This document shows positions 5,303 through 5,689 of a stretch of DNA of 5,689 nucleotides, in pieces. Every line of letters starts with the position of its first letter. Within the stretch, counting starts at the first letter, position 1. The notes beneath the pieces are model-generated. The model ran no database searches. It saw only the letters and a program-made list of their open reading frames with translations, and was not told where the DNA came from. The stretch is from assembly GCA_035504175.1 (NCBI GenBank), contig DATJSJ010000190.1, positions 1 through 5,689 of the forward strand, read 5' to 3'. The DNA comes from DATJSJ01 sp035504175. Lineage in GTDB: Bacteria > Pseudomonadota > Alphaproteobacteria > Acetobacterales > Acetobacteraceae. The translations under genes were made by a program, and so were the position numbers.

Positions 5303-5689
5303 TCAGATCATACCCTGGAGCGGATGGCCCTCGAACGGGTCGCCGAATTCGAGATAATCGCCGAGCACGTCGAAGCTTTTGTGCCGGCCGAGGCGCTTGA
5401 GCCGGGCGGGATGGGCGCCGCGCTCCATGCCGGTGGTGAGGGCGCCGCGCTTGAGGCTGTGGCCGCCGAGCTCGCCCCGCCCGAAGCCGGCGGCGACGGC
5501 GCGGGCCTGGATGATCAACGCCACCGCCTGGGCGGAGAGCGCGGCGGTGCCGAGCCGGGGCGCCGGCGGCGCGGCCGCGGCGGCGCCCGATGCCCGCGGC
5601 GGCAGCCAGAGCCGGCGGAACACCGGGCCGTCGGCGATCGCGGCGGCGGCGAGCCAGCGCTCGAGTGCCCGCACCGGGCAGAGTTCGGT
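5303..5689 (-). CDS. Tyrosine recombinase / integrase, C-terminal part (5' end beyond the window)
   Basis: The reading frame is open to the right edge, starting TELCPVRALERWLAAAAIADGPVFRRLW, so only the last 128 residues are present. They match the catalytic C-terminus of phage-integrase-type tyrosine recombinases: LSAQAVALIIQARAVAAGF, then the box with His (codon 5459-5461) in GGHSLKRGALTTGM, then LGRHKSFDVLGDYLEFGD. In the last segment His of GRHKS is the H/W position, and Tyr (codon 5354-5356) is the likely nucleophile. The usual HxxR reads HSLK here, with an Arg next to it. This may be normal for the subfamily. An Ala/Pro-rich loop sits around bases 5550-5595. The gene ends upstream of parD in the same direction. 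It could be the integrase of a mobile element or a plasmid multimer resolvase. Confidence 0.85.
   Translation of the reverse strand, partial: TELCPVRALERWLAAAAIADGPVFRRLWLPPRASGAAAAAPPAPRLGTAALSAQAVALIIQARAVAAGFGRGELGGHSLKRGALTTGMERGAHPARLKRLGRHKSFDVLGDYLEFGDPFEGHPLQGMI

Overview
The window is the replication and maintenance core of a GC-rich (roughly 70% G+C) bacterial plasmid or plasmid-like replicon. The protein families point to an alphaproteobacterium, probably Acetobacteraceae or a relative such as Acidiphilium, Roseomonas or Methylobacterium. That placement rests on recalled family resemblance and was not searched. All confident genes lie on the minus strand and read leftward: tyrosine recombinase (cut by the right edge), parD, parE, a long non-coding origin region, repA, parA, parB.

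Layout from left to right. Positions 1-98 are a near-identical inverted copy of the last ~33 codons of parB, so a second, truncated parB end enters from the left edge. Positions 99-222 are non-coding and hold a 20-bp perfect palindrome and a plus-strand hairpin with a T tract. parB fills 223-1263. A 56-bp gap with a parS-like palindrome separates it from parA (1320-2504). repA (2532-3827) follows after 27 bp, so repA-parA-parB looks like one operon. Positions 3828-4576 carry no convincing gene and look like the origin. They hold five direct repeats of the form GTACC-N5-CATCG (4023-4153), an inverted copy near repA (3941-3955), a second parS-like palindrome (4243-4262), and small hairpins and tandem repeats. 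parE/parD (4577-5242) are a toxin-antitoxin pair with a perfect operator-like palindrome upstream (5266-5284). The 3' part of a tyrosine recombinase gene ends the window.

How the parts fit (inference): RepA binds the iterons, opens the origin and may help load the helicase through an apparent DnaA-N-like domain at its C-terminus. ParA and ParB segregate the replicon through the two GTTGCAGGYCTGCAAC palindromes. ParDE kills plasmid-free segregants. The recombinase may integrate the element or resolve multimers.

The points most worth a second look are the RepA/DnaA-domain architecture, the undescribed iteron family with outlying copies at the repA promoter side and at the parB stop codon, the paired parS-like palindromes, and the inverted parB duplication whose homology ends at the edge of an iteron.
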